DNA of 5,532 nt from Clostridia bacterium (GCA_017468215.1 JAFUJG010000338.1:1-5532), one strand, 5' to 3'; shown: positions 1 through 5,532, counted from the stretch's first letter. Numbers and translations: made by a program. The notes: generated by a model from the sequence alone, not told the origin.

Positions 1-1373
1 ATAATGAAGGGGTCACGCATACATTCATGACCTTTTGTAGACTCCAACACGGGATTACCGAAGTTGATGGTGTTAAAATTGTAACCGTCACGGCTCAATC
101 CGTAATACAATTTTTCCTGCTCGGGGCGATTACCTGTAAAGTATGCAAATAAATACGCAAAGTCTTCTTCTTCAACAGTTATTGTATACTCACGTGTGGC
201 TGTCCATTCGCCGTATTTTGCAACGGCTGTTAAGGTTGTTGTTTTACTGCCGCCACCGGAGGGGGCACGGTTAATTTCACCCTTAACGCTTATAACGTCA
301 GCATCTCCCGGTATCCAGGTGATTTCACTGCCCATGGTGCCTTGGGTAGGAAGATACAAATCCTCCTTCAGATGTTCAAGATTGCCAACCAAACGGATAG
401 CTGCAATATCGGTTTCAGCTCGTTCCATATCTGTATACTCATGAACAACTGTAAAGATATATTCTCTTGTTACGCTCTTTCCGTTTGCATTTGTAAAGGT
501 TGCAACAAGCATTACATCGTTATCATATTCGCCACGCTTGATTTCACCTGTTTCTGCCGATAAAAAGCTTTCTTCTTTACTTTCCCATGTAACTGTCACA
601 CCTGCGTGCTCTTTGGGAAGTGTGATATTTTCTTCTAACCTGTAGCTTTCAAACTCAAGGCTTTCGGCTGCAATGTATAAATCTGCCACTTCTGCCGCAG
701 CTGTATGTTCTGCCGCAATTGAGGCAATTTCTTCAGTGGAGAGCGATTTGGAATACACTCTGAAATCTTCAATGTAGCCCTTGAAATAAGCATCTCCCGA
801 ATATTGGCTCTTTGCAAGGTAGTTTGCCATGGTATCTCCTAAGCTCGAGGCAAGAAGCTCGCTTGTGGTTTCACTTACAACACTACCGTTAATATACATC
901 TTTTTTGTTTTGCCGGCCATAACAATTGCAACGGATGCCCAATTTCCTCTTTGAATGGGGTCGGCTTTCATTTCGGCTTCTTCCTGCCACCAGCCAACTG
1001 TTGTCATTGCAAAACGAGCATTTGAGCCGTTGTTTGTATTTAAGAACAAATAGTTATTCTCGCTTGTACCTACAGTAAAGGTAAACTGATTTGCACCATC
1101 CATCTCGGGACGCACGTTTATAACAAAGGTTACATTCTCCTCGCCGGATACGAGGTTGTCGGGCATATGGATATAATCATCCGTGCCGTCAAAATATGCG
1201 TAGCCATGCTCAATCACAGCCTCGTAGTTAGTACCTTGTGTTATGGCAGAGTCAAAATCGTAATGCAGAATAACATCATCGCTCTCCTGTGCCATAACAC
1301 AAGGTATTGCCGAAACTGTCATAACCGCACCAAGTATTCCCGCCAAAACTTTTTTCATTTTTATTTTTTTCAT
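1..1373 (-). CDS. Secreted modular glycoside hydrolase: LamG-like, two Ig-like modules, start of a GH43 domain (C-terminal part outside window)
   Basis: The minus-strand frame is open from ATG 1373 to the window edge (457 codons, no stop), so only the N-terminal part is seen. Residues 1-28 form a signal peptide: a Lys-rich start, a hydrophobic core, and a likely cut after VMA. Residues about 31-220 resemble a LamG/concanavalin A-like carbohydrate-binding fold, with the typical KKMYINGSVV strand (157-166) and GYIEDFRVYSKSLS (199-212). Two similar modules at about 224-310 and 318-400 resemble atrophied bacterial Ig-like domains (SxxTWES / SEITWIP strands, each ending in REYxxTV). From about 406, FAYFTGN, YYGLSRDGY and MRDPFI match the opening of a GH43 five-bladed propeller; Asp454 of RDPF is the expected general base. 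GH43 enzymes are mostly arabinofuranosidases or xylosidases acting on plant hemicellulose; the exact substrate cannot be read here. The gene has its own promoter and SD. A second Met at residue 6 is possible but lies worse relative to the SD. Confidence 0.88.
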   Translation of the reverse strand, partial: MKKIKMKKVLAGILGAVMTVSAIPCVMAQESDDVILHYDFDSAITQGTNYEAVIEHGYAYFDGTDDYIHMPDNLVSGEENVTFVINVRPEMDGANQFTFTVGTSENNYLFLNTNNGSNARFAMTTVGWWQEEAEMKADPIQRGNWASVAIVMAGKTKKMYINGSVVSETTSELLASSLGDTMANYLAKSQYSGDAYFKGYIEDFRVYSKSLSTEEIASIAAEHTAAAEVADLYIAAESLEFESYRLEENITLPKEHAGVTVTWESKEESFLSAETGEIKRGEYDNDVMLVATFTNANGKSVTREYIFTVVHEYTDMERAETDIAAIRLVGNLEHLKEDLYLPTQGTMGSEITWIPGDADVISVKGEINRAPSGGGSKTTTLTAVAKYGEWTATREYTITVEEEDFAYLFAYFTGNRPEQEKLYYGLSRDGYNFNTINFGNPVLESTKGHECMRDPFI

Positions 1374-1380
1374 ATATGGT

Positions 1381-1387
1381 CCTCCTT
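1381..1387 (-). promoter_or_regulatory. Ribosome binding site of the GH43 gene
   Basis: AAGGAGG on the minus strand, 7 nt before ATG 1373. It is a near-perfect anti-SD match and decides for the 1373 start over the second in-frame ATG at 1358. Confidence 0.85.
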
Positions 1388-1415
1388 GGGATTTTTTACA
1401 CAAATATACATAATA

Positions 1416-1445
1416 ATTATATCATCACCCTCTATTTACTGTCAA
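1416..1445 (-). promoter_or_regulatory. Consensus sigma-A promoter with extended -10 for the GH43 gene
   Basis: The minus strand reads TTGACA at 1445-1440, an 18-nt spacer, and TATAAT at 1421-1416. Both hexamers match the consensus exactly. A TG one base before the -10 (1424-1423) makes an extended -10. Transcription should start near 1409, giving a leader of about 36 nt that holds the AAGGAGG SD. I see no operator or catabolite-response (cre) box around it. Confidence 0.85.
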
Positions 1446-1448
1446 CAC

Positions 1449-1476
1449 AAAAAAGGGCGGTTGTTACCGCCCTTTT
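1449..1476 (-). terminator. Rho-independent terminator of the ecfT-to-CARF-nuclease operon
   Basis: On the minus strand AAAAGGGCGG (1476-1467), loop TAACAA (1466-1461) and CCGCCCTTTT (1460-1451) form a 10-bp hairpin. It is followed by a T run ending at 1449. It starts only 4 nt after the stop codon of the CARF-nuclease gene. The A-rich left flank means it could also act weakly on the other strand, but no plus-strand gene points at it. The last T lies 3 bases from the next promoter's -35 box. Confidence 0.92.
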
Positions 1477-1480
1477 ACTC

Positions 1481-2560
1481 TTAAAGTACTATTCTCTTTT
1501 TAAAGTCTTTTTTGGAAAGATGCTTTGCGTTTTTCACAATTTTAATTCCCATTTCATTTGCACGCTCCATAAAGCTTGCATCGGGTTCAAACTGTGATAT
1601 AACAACTATTTTTTTTGCATATCTTCCTCCAAAGCGGTTTGCCACGGTGGAGAGCTTGTACAGCTCGTTGGAATCAACCATTCCGTTTTTACAGGAAATA
1701 AAATATCCTACAGCACCCTTTGTTAAAAGGCAGTCGATTTCATTTTCAACCTCTCGTTTGCCTTTCCAGTCGATGACTACGCCGCTTTGTCCGTCATCAA
1801 AGCATCCGGCATCCTTAGCCACAATGTAGGTATACATTTCAAGTGCAGTTCCCTGCCTTGACAAAAGATATTTTACAACATCGTTTTTGTATACAAGGCT
1901 TCCGTTTTTACCTTTTCGTACAAGCCCTGCCTTTTCCAGCTTGGTGCGTATTGTCACAAGCTGATTATTAGCATCGCTGCGATAGCCTCGGAGGGCCCCT
2001 ATAGCACTGTTCCATCCCGAGGGGTCTTTACGGCATATCTCCCAGACCTTTTCAATGTCTTCCTCACTTCTGGCATCTCTTTGCCAGGTGTATGTTTCCT
2101 TAAGGCGTTCAGCAACCTCTGCCCGTCCGGAATGAAGCCCGATAAGCTCCTCTACAGTAAGCTTTACCTCATAGGTTTTATATGTCACATCACTGTTTAT
2201 CCCTGTTACGGTGTTTTTCACCACATCCACAACATGCATAGGTCGGTTAAGCTTTTTTGCTACCTCACCTATGGCAACAAGCATCATATCTTCTCCGCCT
2301 GTTATATCAAAATCGCAATCGGGGAACCTTTCTGCCACATCCTCCAGTTTTTTTACAACACTTTCAACGCTTGAAGCGTCAACCCACTCAGGCAGGATTT
2401 CAGTTTTCATTCCACGCCTTGCAATAATACTGTTCAAGGTGTCAAAAAAGGCTTTATCCTTTTCCCCTGTGTAGAGAATAACTGCCCTTTGTGGCTTAAG
2501 GCATAGCGTGCCAACCACATTATCCATTATTTCATTGTCAAATAATTCTACAATAGTCAT
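1481..2560 (-). CDS. DUF1887 family CARF-domain nuclease (Card1/Can2-like), orphan
   Basis: The 359-residue product has the DUF1887 layout. An N-terminal CARF Rossmann-like domain (about 1-140) has strand RAVILYTG at 25-32 and motif DITGGEDMM at 85-93. A middle segment at about 180-235 could be a winged helix. A C-terminal PD-(D/E)XK nuclease domain follows, with Glu241 in TALEMY, Asp276 in ENEID and Lys291 in ISCKNG, then ELYKLSTVANRFGGRYAKK (299-317). Known members (Card1, Can2) are activated by cyclic tetra-adenylate from type III CRISPR complexes and cut nucleic acid with a metal ion. Here the ligand motif reads TGGED, where Card1-type proteins have TGGTK. The usual acidic residue before Lys291 is replaced by Ser289. 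The gene lies 15 nt after the CvpA-family gene, with SD AAAGGA 8 nt before ATG, and is last in its operon. No cas gene or CRISPR array is in view. The family call is firm; ligand, substrate and role are unknown. Confidence 0.88.
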   Translation of the reverse strand: MTIVELFDNEIMDNVVGTLCLKPQRAVILYTGEKDKAFFDTLNSIIARRGMKTEILPEWVDASSVESVVKKLEDVAERFPDCDFDITGGEDMMLVAIGEVAKKLNRPMHVVDVVKNTVTGINSDVTYKTYEVKLTVEELIGLHSGRAEVAERLKETYTWQRDARSEEDIEKVWEICRKDPSGWNSAIGALRGYRSDANNQLVTIRTKLEKAGLVRKGKNGSLVYKNDVVKYLLSRQGTALEMYTYIVAKDAGCFDDGQSGVVIDWKGKREVENEIDCLLTKGAVGYFISCKNGMVDSNELYKLSTVANRFGGRYAKKIVVISQFEPDASFMERANEMGIKIVKNAKHLSKKDFKKRIVL

Positions 2561-2568
2561 GGGTACCG

Positions 2569-2574
2569 TCCTTT
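2569..2574 (-). promoter_or_regulatory. Ribosome binding site of the CARF-nuclease gene
   Basis: AAAGGA on the minus strand, 8 nt before ATG 2560. It directly follows the tandem in-frame stops TGA-TAA of the CvpA-family gene and shares the last AA of that TAA. Reinitiation or coupled translation is therefore plausible. Confidence 0.75.
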
Positions 2575-2575
2575 A

Positions 2576-3190
2576 TCAGAAGGGGTTAATATTACTCATT
2601 ATATCAACAGTATACGAATCCTCTATCCATGCACTTACGCTTTCATTAGAGGATGCCACTGCCCCTGTAAATGCCACAGCTATCCACACAATAACAAAGC
2701 TTATGACAATTCCGCAGCCAAGCCCCACAACTGCATTAAGCTCCTTTAATACAGGCAGCTTGGTTGCAAGCTCCAAAATCCTCGAGGCAACAGCTATAGT
2801 AAGCTTTGTGACAACAATTAAAAGTACAAATATTATAATATTTATTATAACCCTTGTTACTGCCGCAGAAAGAGATGTGGTTATAGCCTCTGCGGCCTCA
2901 TTCTCCGCTGTTCTGATTGCACTTTGCATGAAATCGGGCAAGGCATCTATAGCTTCGTTTTCGTCTTGGGGCTCGTTATCGGGAGCAATTGTTTCACGTA
3001 CAATGGCTTCCAGATTTTCCGGCAGAGCGGTTTCATATACCATATCTGTCAGCACCGGGTATAAAAGCGATGCCACAATTATTGACAACACCAGCCCCCC
3101 AAGGCTGAATATTGCCTTCATACCGCCTCTGCGCATCATTACCAAAGACACAGTCAGCGTAAATATCAATGCCGCTATATCAAAAATCAT
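2576..3190 (-). CDS. CvpA family integral membrane protein
   Basis: This 204-residue protein has four likely membrane segments at about 3-19, 26-46, 112-138 and 153-176. An acidic, charged stretch (about 57-105, rich in Glu, Asp and Asn) separates the second from the third. The sequence LPVLKELNAVVGLGCG (145-160) just before the last helix fits the CvpA-family pattern of a Pro-Leu helix followed by LNxxxGLxxG, and the short start MIFDIAAL is also typical. CvpA was named for colicin V production in E. coli; its molecular role is unclear, and Firmicutes members are usually annotated only by family. No colicin or microcin gene is nearby. It lies between a membrane-anchored propeller protein and the CARF-nuclease. 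SD AAAGGA (3205-3200) is 9 nt before the ATG. The gene ends in tandem stops TGA-TAA. Length is somewhat above the usual 160-190 residues because of the acidic insert. Confidence 0.82.
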   Translation of the reverse strand: MIFDIAALIFTLTVSLVMMRRGGMKAIFSLGGLVLSIIVASLLYPVLTDMVYETALPENLEAIVRETIAPDNEPQDENEAIDALPDFMQSAIRTAENEAAEAITTSLSAAVTRVIINIIIFVLLIVVTKLTIAVASRILELATKLPVLKELNAVVGLGCGIVISFVIVWIAVAFTGAVASSNESVSAWIEDSYTVDIMSNINPF

Positions 3191-3199
3191 TTTTCAAAA

Positions 3200-3205
3200 T
3201 CCTTT
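3200..3205 (-). promoter_or_regulatory. Ribosome binding site of the CvpA-family gene
   Basis: AAAGGA on the minus strand with a 9-nt spacer to ATG 3190. A second AAGG-like run just upstream (3209-3206) may add to it. Confidence 0.7.
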
Positions 3206-3210
3206 CCTTG

Positions 3211-3224
3211 AGGCAAGCTTGCCT
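3211..3224. repeat. 14-bp perfect palindrome between the DUF5711-type and CvpA-family genes
   Basis: AGGCAAGCTTGCCT is self-complementary and starts inside the stop codon of the DUF5711-type gene. In RNA it could form a 5-bp stem with a 4-nt loop just before the CvpA SD. There is no U tract, so it is not a terminator. It could be a processing or stability element, or chance. Confidence 0.3.
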
Positions 3225-4360
3225 TAACGCACAATTGTTGTATTTCCTCCGGCAAAAATCATTGCTGCATTTCCTGCAGGGAACGGCATTGCAAACTTAA
3301 TGGGAGAAGCTAATTCAAAGCTCTTTTTTATCTTACCGTTGCTTTTTACTATATCAAGCACATCGGAATGTGCTACGCCTATGTATCCGCCGTTAACGGA
3401 GATGTGCTCTATTTCGTCTTCAAAGGCGATACTGCCTCTCATTTCGCCGTTTTTATCGTAAATTTCAAGAACGCTGCTGCCCACAGGTGCACCCTCGGCA
3501 CCGTCAAAGGCAAGAGCTACCATATCATCGGTTGTTATATCGGCTGTTTTCAAAACTCTGTTTTCAAAGCTTATGCTTCCTGCCAGAGCACAGTCTGAGC
3601 GGTAAAAATCAATGCTCTTATTTCCAAGGCATACAAAGGAGCCGTTTTTATTGAAGTGTACGCCCACGTAAATGTTCGACTCTACAAAAAACTCGCTCTT
3701 TACGTCTTCACGGTTGAACTCGGCAAGCACAACATTGCTGCCGTATACGCCGCTTTTCACGTTAGCTTCAATAATAATAAGCTTACGGTTGTTAGCACTT
3801 ATATCCATGTCGATAAATGTATTATCCGAGATGCGGTAACGGTAAATGCCTTCACCGTTTTTATGATACACATTTATAACAGCATTATAGCCTGTTTCCT
3901 CGGTTGCCACCGCAAAAAAGCCGTTGGCGTTTGTTACAACAGAAATAATCCTGCCCTCGCATTCGACCTCACATTCAATCTCTCCGCCGTTATAAAGCCT
4001 TGCGGTACGACCCTTGTAGTCTGCCGCAACAACGTATTTACCTCTTGCGTGCAATATAGGGTCAGAAAGCATAAAATTAGCCTCAGTGAGAATGTTGGCA
4101 CCACGGTCAACAACGGTAAAATTGCCTCCCGAAACAATGCCCACATAATCACCCACCGCCACAGGCGAGCCCTTTATGGTTGCACCGAACGCCGAATCGG
4201 TAGTATTGTTCATACCTAACACTATGCGTTCACTGTCGTCATTTATGCTTACTGATTCATAAATCTGAAAAACTGCAATCATTATGAAAAACAGCATAAC
4301 TAGCCCAAGCACTACGGTCAATGCAATATCCTTTACTTTTTTATTTATTTTCTTTGCCAT
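3224..4360 (-). CDS. DUF5711-type membrane-anchored beta-propeller protein
   Basis: With the start at ATG 4360 the product has 378 residues. A Lys-rich N-terminus (MAKKINKKVKD) precedes one hydrophobic helix at about 12-32, and the remainder looks extracytoplasmic, giving an N-in, C-out anchor. It carries repeated short beta-strand units such as KYVVAADYKGRTARLY, NVVLAEFN, SIDFYRSD, SVLEIYDKNG and VLDIVKSNG. This is the pattern of a WD40/PQQ-like propeller, and the arrangement matches the clostridial DUF5711 family as I remember it. No catalytic motif is visible, so a scaffold or sensor role is a guess. The start was chosen because SD AAAGGA (4375-4370) lies 9 nt before it. ATG 4366 would leave only 3 nt, and the longer frame beginning at TTG 4393 would overlap truA. 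The gap to truA is 13 nt. The CvpA-family gene follows 33 nt downstream. Confidence 0.72.
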   Translation of the reverse strand: MAKKINKKVKDIALTVVLGLVMLFFIMIAVFQIYESVSINDDSERIVLGMNNTTDSAFGATIKGSPVAVGDYVGIVSGGNFTVVDRGANILTEANFMLSDPILHARGKYVVAADYKGRTARLYNGGEIECEVECEGRIISVVTNANGFFAVATEETGYNAVINVYHKNGEGIYRYRISDNTFIDMDISANNRKLIIIEANVKSGVYGSNVVLAEFNREDVKSEFFVESNIYVGVHFNKNGSFVCLGNKSIDFYRSDCALAGSISFENRVLKTADITTDDMVALAFDGAEGAPVGSSVLEIYDKNGEMRGSIAFEDEIEHISVNGGYIGVAHSDVLDIVKSNGKIKKSFELASPIKFAMPFPAGNAAMIFAGGNTTIVR

Positions 4361-4369
4361 TTTCATCAA

Positions 4370-4375
4370 TCCTTT
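4370..4375 (-). promoter_or_regulatory. Ribosome binding site deciding the start of the DUF5711-type gene
   Basis: AAAGGA on the minus strand. Its first two A bases are the last two of the truA stop codon TAA. The spacer is 9 nt to ATG 4360 but only 3 nt to ATG 4366, so 4360 is favoured. Confidence 0.75.
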
Positions 4376-5105
4376 AATATACAACTTCTTCAAGTCTGAG
4401 CCCTTCAGGCGGAGCTGTCACACCGCCAAGCCTGCGGTCCTTTTCCTCTAAAATAGTTTTTACCTCCTCGGCTGTAAGCTTGCCGTTACCCACATACACC
4501 AGTGTGCCCACAATAATACGCACCATGTTATACAAAAAGCCGTTTGCCGTTGCAGTAACCGTTATAACATCACCGTTTTTTTCCACCTCAACTCTCTTAA
4601 GGTTTCGCACGGTTGTTTTCGCACTTGAGCCCGATGCCATAAAGGCGGTAAAATCCTTTTCCCCTACCATATACGCTGCCGCTGTTTTCATTTTATCCAC
4701 ATCAAGAGTTATGGGATAATGCCACACAAACCGTGACATGAACGGGTCATTATGTTCACAATTCAGTATCCTGTAACGGTAGGTCTTTTCTACGGTGTTG
4801 TATCTTGCATTAAAATCCTCATCCACCTGCACACACTCCACCGCACGTATATCGGGCGGCAAAAACTGATTAAGCACCAAAGGGATTTTATTTACCGGGA
4901 TAGATGTGTTGCACCTGAAATTTGACACGTGCATTGCCGCATGTACACCTGCATCCGTCCTGGAGCAGCCTGTTACAACTATTTTTTCCTTCATAACCTT
5001 TTGGAGGGTATCCTCTAAAACCTCCTGGATGGTTATGCCGTTAGGCTGGCGTTGCCAACCGTGATATTCAGTTCCGTCATATTTTAACGTAAGCTTTAAA
5101 TTCAT
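4374..5105 (-). CDS. truA: tRNA pseudouridine(38-40) synthase TruA
   Basis: TruA converts uridines 38, 39 and 40 in the tRNA anticodon arm to pseudouridine in the cytoplasm. The 243-residue product has the normal family length. It shows the N-terminal LKYDGTEYHGWQRQ (7-20), the active-site loop GCSRTDAGVHA (46-56) with catalytic Asp51, FNARYN (98-103), KTYRYRI (107-113) whose Tyr109 matches the conserved active-site tyrosine, and the C-terminal FLYNMVRIIVGTL. No key residue is missing. The start is ATG 5105, because conservation begins at MNLKLTLKYDG and AGGA (5117-5114) lies 8 nt upstream. The frame stays open up to 5177, but that extension lies inside ecfT. The ATG overlaps the ecfT stop as ATGA, so translation is probably coupled. 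In many Firmicutes truA is followed by rplM-rpsI; here it is followed by a DUF5711-type gene. Confidence 0.97.
   Translation of the reverse strand: MNLKLTLKYDGTEYHGWQRQPNGITIQEVLEDTLQKVMKEKIVVTGCSRTDAGVHAAMHVSNFRCNTSIPVNKIPLVLNQFLPPDIRAVECVQVDEDFNARYNTVEKTYRYRILNCEHNDPFMSRFVWHYPITLDVDKMKTAAAYMVGEKDFTAFMASGSSAKTTVRNLKRVEVEKNGDVITVTATANGFLYNMVRIIVGTLVYVGNGKLTAEEVKTILEEKDRRLGGVTAPPEGLRLEEVVY
5102..5105 (-). other. ATGA stop/start overlap of ecfT and truA
   Basis: The minus strand reads ATGA: the ATG starts truA and the TGA ends ecfT. With the AGGA at 5117-5114 this is a typical arrangement for translational coupling and shows that the two genes share one mRNA. Confidence 0.85.
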
Positions 5106-5532
5106 ACAAAAAATCCTGCCACATAATAAATTATTAAACAAGCCATCACTATGCCCACAAAGGCAAACGCTATCCAATCGCCCTTTTTATACTTAAGCTG
5201 TCTGAAGCTTGTTCGGTTTGTGCCTCCGTTATAGCAGCGGCACTCCATAGCCATTGCAAGCTCGTCTGCACGCCTGAAGGCACTTACAAAAAGTGGCACA
5301 AATAAGGGTATCATACCCTTTGCTTTTTTTACAATTCCACCGGATTCAAAATCGTTCCCTCTGGACGCCTGAGCCTTCATTATCTTCTCGGCTTCCTCGG
5401 AAAGAGTAGGTATAAACCTTAATGCAATGCTCATCATCATTGCAATTTCGTGTGAGGGAAATTTTATCTTCTCCAAAGGTTTAAGTAGCTTTTCTATACC
5501 TGCGGTCAACGCCATAGGCGATGTTGTCAAGG
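5102..5532 (-). CDS. ecfT: Energy-coupling factor transporter transmembrane protein EcfT (N-terminal part outside window)
   Basis: EcfT is the membrane scaffold of ECF-type importers. It links the EcfA ATPase pair to exchangeable substrate-binding S components for vitamins and metal ions. The frame is open to the window edge, so the ATG-like start near 5530 (in fact a TTG leucine codon) is internal. The visible 143 codons are roughly the C-terminal half of a usual 260-270 residue protein. They include TTSPMALT, the loop HEIAMMMSIALRFIPTL, and the two Arg motifs of the coupling helices that contact the ATPases: AQASRG (near 5370-5355) and AMECRCY (near 5251-5231). A last membrane helix spans WIAFAFVGIVMACLIIYYVAG. 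The sequence ends in TGA overlapping the truA ATG. The ecfA genes are expected just outside the right edge. Stop and family are secure; the full length is not visible. Confidence 0.94.
   Translation of the reverse strand, partial: LTTSPMALTAGIEKLLKPLEKIKFPSHEIAMMMSIALRFIPTLSEEAEKIMKAQASRGNDFESGGIVKKAKGMIPLFVPLFVSAFRRADELAMAMECRCYNGGTNRTSFRQLKYKKGDWIAFAFVGIVMACLIIYYVAGFFV

Noticed and set aside
635..817. 60-codon minus-strand open frame in another frame of the GH43 gene
   Set aside because: It lies inside the LamG-like/Ig-like coding region, lacks an SD and shows no recognisable feature.
1167..1597. Plus-strand open frames across the terminator and promoter region
   Set aside because: They run through the terminator hairpin and into both flanking genes in antisense, with no SD and no domain.
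2508..3227. 239-codon plus-strand open frame antisense to the CvpA-family gene
   Set aside because: It starts at GTG without a good SD, covers a well-supported membrane protein gene in full and has Ala/Ser/Ile/Thr-rich low-complexity content typical of an antisense shadow.
3656..4219. 187-codon plus-strand open frame antisense to the DUF5711-type gene
   Set aside because: It has no SD and no recognisable domain, and the opposite strand carries a coherent gene with anchor helix and repeats.
4361..4393. Longer N-terminus of the DUF5711-type protein from TTG 4393 or ATG 4366
   Set aside because: TTG 4393 lies inside truA and has no SD. ATG 4366 is only 3 nt from the AAAGGA. ATG 4360 has the proper 9-nt spacing.
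5106..5177. Upstream extension of truA to an ATG at 5177
   Set aside because: The extra 24 residues are Cys-rich, match no TruA family sequence and lie fully inside ecfT. The conserved start and SD fit ATG 5105.
5528..5530. Start codon of ecfT near the right edge
   Set aside because: The codon is TTG within a conserved EcfT segment (LTTSP), and the frame stays open to the edge, so the gene is cut by the window and does not start here.
1..5532. CRISPR array or cas genes accompanying the CARF-nuclease
   Set aside because: No regularly spaced direct repeats and no Cas-like protein were found on reading both strands. Any such locus would have to lie outside the window.

Overview
The window looks like a piece of a Firmicutes (class Clostridia) chromosome, probably from a gut or other anaerobic plant-polysaccharide degrader. 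Three things point there: strong AAAGGA/AAGGAGG ribosome binding sites, the ecfT-truA pair that commonly follows the ribosomal protein/rpoA cluster in Firmicutes, and a secreted modular glycosidase with LamG, Ig-like and GH43 parts. No lineage-defining marker is present, so family or genus cannot be named. All six real genes are on the minus strand, so transcription runs from high to low coordinates.

From right to left, positions 5532-1481 form one apparent operon: ecfT (5' part outside the window), truA, a DUF5711-type membrane-anchored beta-propeller protein, a CvpA-family membrane protein, and a DUF1887 CARF-nuclease related to Card1/Can2. The junctions are tight: a 4-nt ATGA overlap, then gaps of 13, 33 and 15 nt. 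No promoter was recognised between the genes. The operon ends at a rho-independent terminator at 1449-1476. ecfT and truA are housekeeping genes (vitamin/cofactor uptake; tRNA pseudouridylation). The three genes behind them have no agreed joint function.

At 1440-1416, directly after the terminator, lies a textbook sigma-A promoter: TTGACA, 18 nt, then TATAAT with an extended -10. It drives a separate gene for a large secreted protein (start 1373, running off the left edge). This protein has a signal peptide, a LamG-like domain, two atrophied Ig-like modules and the beginning of a GH43 five-bladed propeller.

The most notable feature is the CARF-nuclease. This family is best known as the cyclic-oligoadenylate-activated effector arm of type III CRISPR systems. 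Here it is the last gene of a housekeeping-type operon, with no cas gene or CRISPR array in the window. Both its ligand-binding motif (TGGED instead of TGGTK) and its nuclease motif (SCK instead of ECK) differ from the Card1 pattern. There are no RNA genes, insertion sequences or CRISPR repeats that I can support, and no gene-free stretch longer than about 110 bases.
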